Source of the DNA: Pantoea rwandensis
Lineage (GTDB): Bacteria; Pseudomonadota; Gammaproteobacteria; Enterobacterales; Enterobacteriaceae
DNA: 64,000 nt
NCBI RefSeq assembly: GCF_000759475.1
Contig: NZ_CP009454.1
Span: 434,001 to 498,000, forward strand
Direction of reading: 5' to 3'
The notes under the pieces are model-generated. The model was not told where the DNA came from. It saw nothing but the letters and a program-made list of their open reading frames with translations, and ran no database searches. Within the stretch, counting starts at the first letter, position 1, and each line of letters opens with the position of its first letter. A program made the position numbers and the translations under genes. Shown piece after piece: positions 63,930 through 64,000 of the stretch.

Positions 63930-64000
63930 ATGTGGCAGGTCCAATTAACCGAACCGTTTGAGGAGTGGTTGCTCCAGCAAGATAGCGGCTTAAGAAAACG
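63930..64000 (+). CDS. RelE/HigB (Gp49-like) toxin, N-terminal part
   Basis: The ATG at 63930 with GGAG nine bases upstream opens a frame of 23 codons to the window edge: MWQVQLTEPFEEWLLQQDSG and further. An N-terminal MWxVxxTxxFxxWL pattern is typical of HigB/Gp49-type toxins, whose gene precedes the antitoxin gene. Position after tandem operators supports this. The rest lies outside, so intactness cannot be judged. Confidence 0.65.
   Translation, partial: MWQVQLTEPFEEWLLQQDSGLRK

Overview
The window comes from a gammaproteobacterial chromosome of the order Enterobacterales, most likely Erwiniaceae (Pantoea/Erwinia type). This is an inference. Many proteins are close to their E. coli counterparts (FdoGHI, SelAB, GlyQS, WecH, XylB, DnaTC, Tag, YiaD, AvtA, IbpA, YidQ, YidR, DgoRKADT, YidA), but gene order is rearranged and a 2-ketogluconate operon and several accessory blocks are interspersed. 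No ribosomal RNA, prophage or CRISPR array is visible. Coding density is high and GC content is moderate to high.

Layout. (1) 0-11 kb is a selenoprotein block: the end of a DeoR-type regulator, fdhD, the formate dehydrogenase-O operon fdoGHI-fdhE with an in-frame UGA selenocysteine codon and its SECIS hairpin, yibF, then selA-selB; the matching tRNA-Sec gene (selC) lies at 28.15 kb. (2) 10.9-14.6 kb holds a ParDE-type toxin-antitoxin pair and glyQS. (3) 14.6-24.1 kb is an accessory catabolic island between glyQ and wecH. It encodes a RidA protein, a 2-hydroxyacid dehydrogenase, a binding protein, a permease fused to its ATPase, a degenerate FMN enzyme, a binding-protein-like cytosolic protein, an allantoinase-like amidohydrolase, an FCD/GntR regulator and an enolase-superfamily enzyme. 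Two TCGTATACGA palindromes precede it. (4) 24-38 kb holds wecH, a GlxA-type regulator, an xylB without xylA, selC, two AraC regulators, a DUF1360 membrane protein, an Rrf2 regulator, a GntR-like LacI regulator divergent from a sugar porter, a ROK regulator next to dnaTC, a small outer-membrane barrel, tag and yiaD.

(5) 38.4-44.9 kb is the 2-ketogluconate system: two LacI regulators (one PtxS-like with a palindromic operator), kguE, kguK, kguT and a ghrB/kguD reductase. It sits between yiaD and ghrB, which are neighbours in E. coli. (6) 44.9-53.5 kb holds avtA, a MocR regulator and, divergent from it, a tight six-gene set: PP-loop ATPase, ATP-grasp ligase, class II glutamine amidotransferase, Fe(II)/2-oxoglutarate oxygenase, YbaK-type aminoacyl-tRNA deacylase and EamA exporter. 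It looks like a compact pathway for a modified amino acid or peptide antimetabolite with its own export and self-protection, and is the best candidate here for an undescribed system.

(7) 53.6-55.0 kb is a complete IS4-family element with a 12-bp target duplication that splits an intergenic terminator hairpin. (8) 55.0-63.7 kb is conserved: ibpA with sigma-32 promoter and RNA thermometer, yidQ, yidR, the galactonate operon dgoRKADT with DgoR-type operators, and yidA. The dgoR-yidA gap carries an RNA-like hairpin and degenerate tandem repeats. Where E. coli has gyrB beyond yidA, the window ends in the promoter, tandem operators and first codons of another toxin-antitoxin toxin gene.
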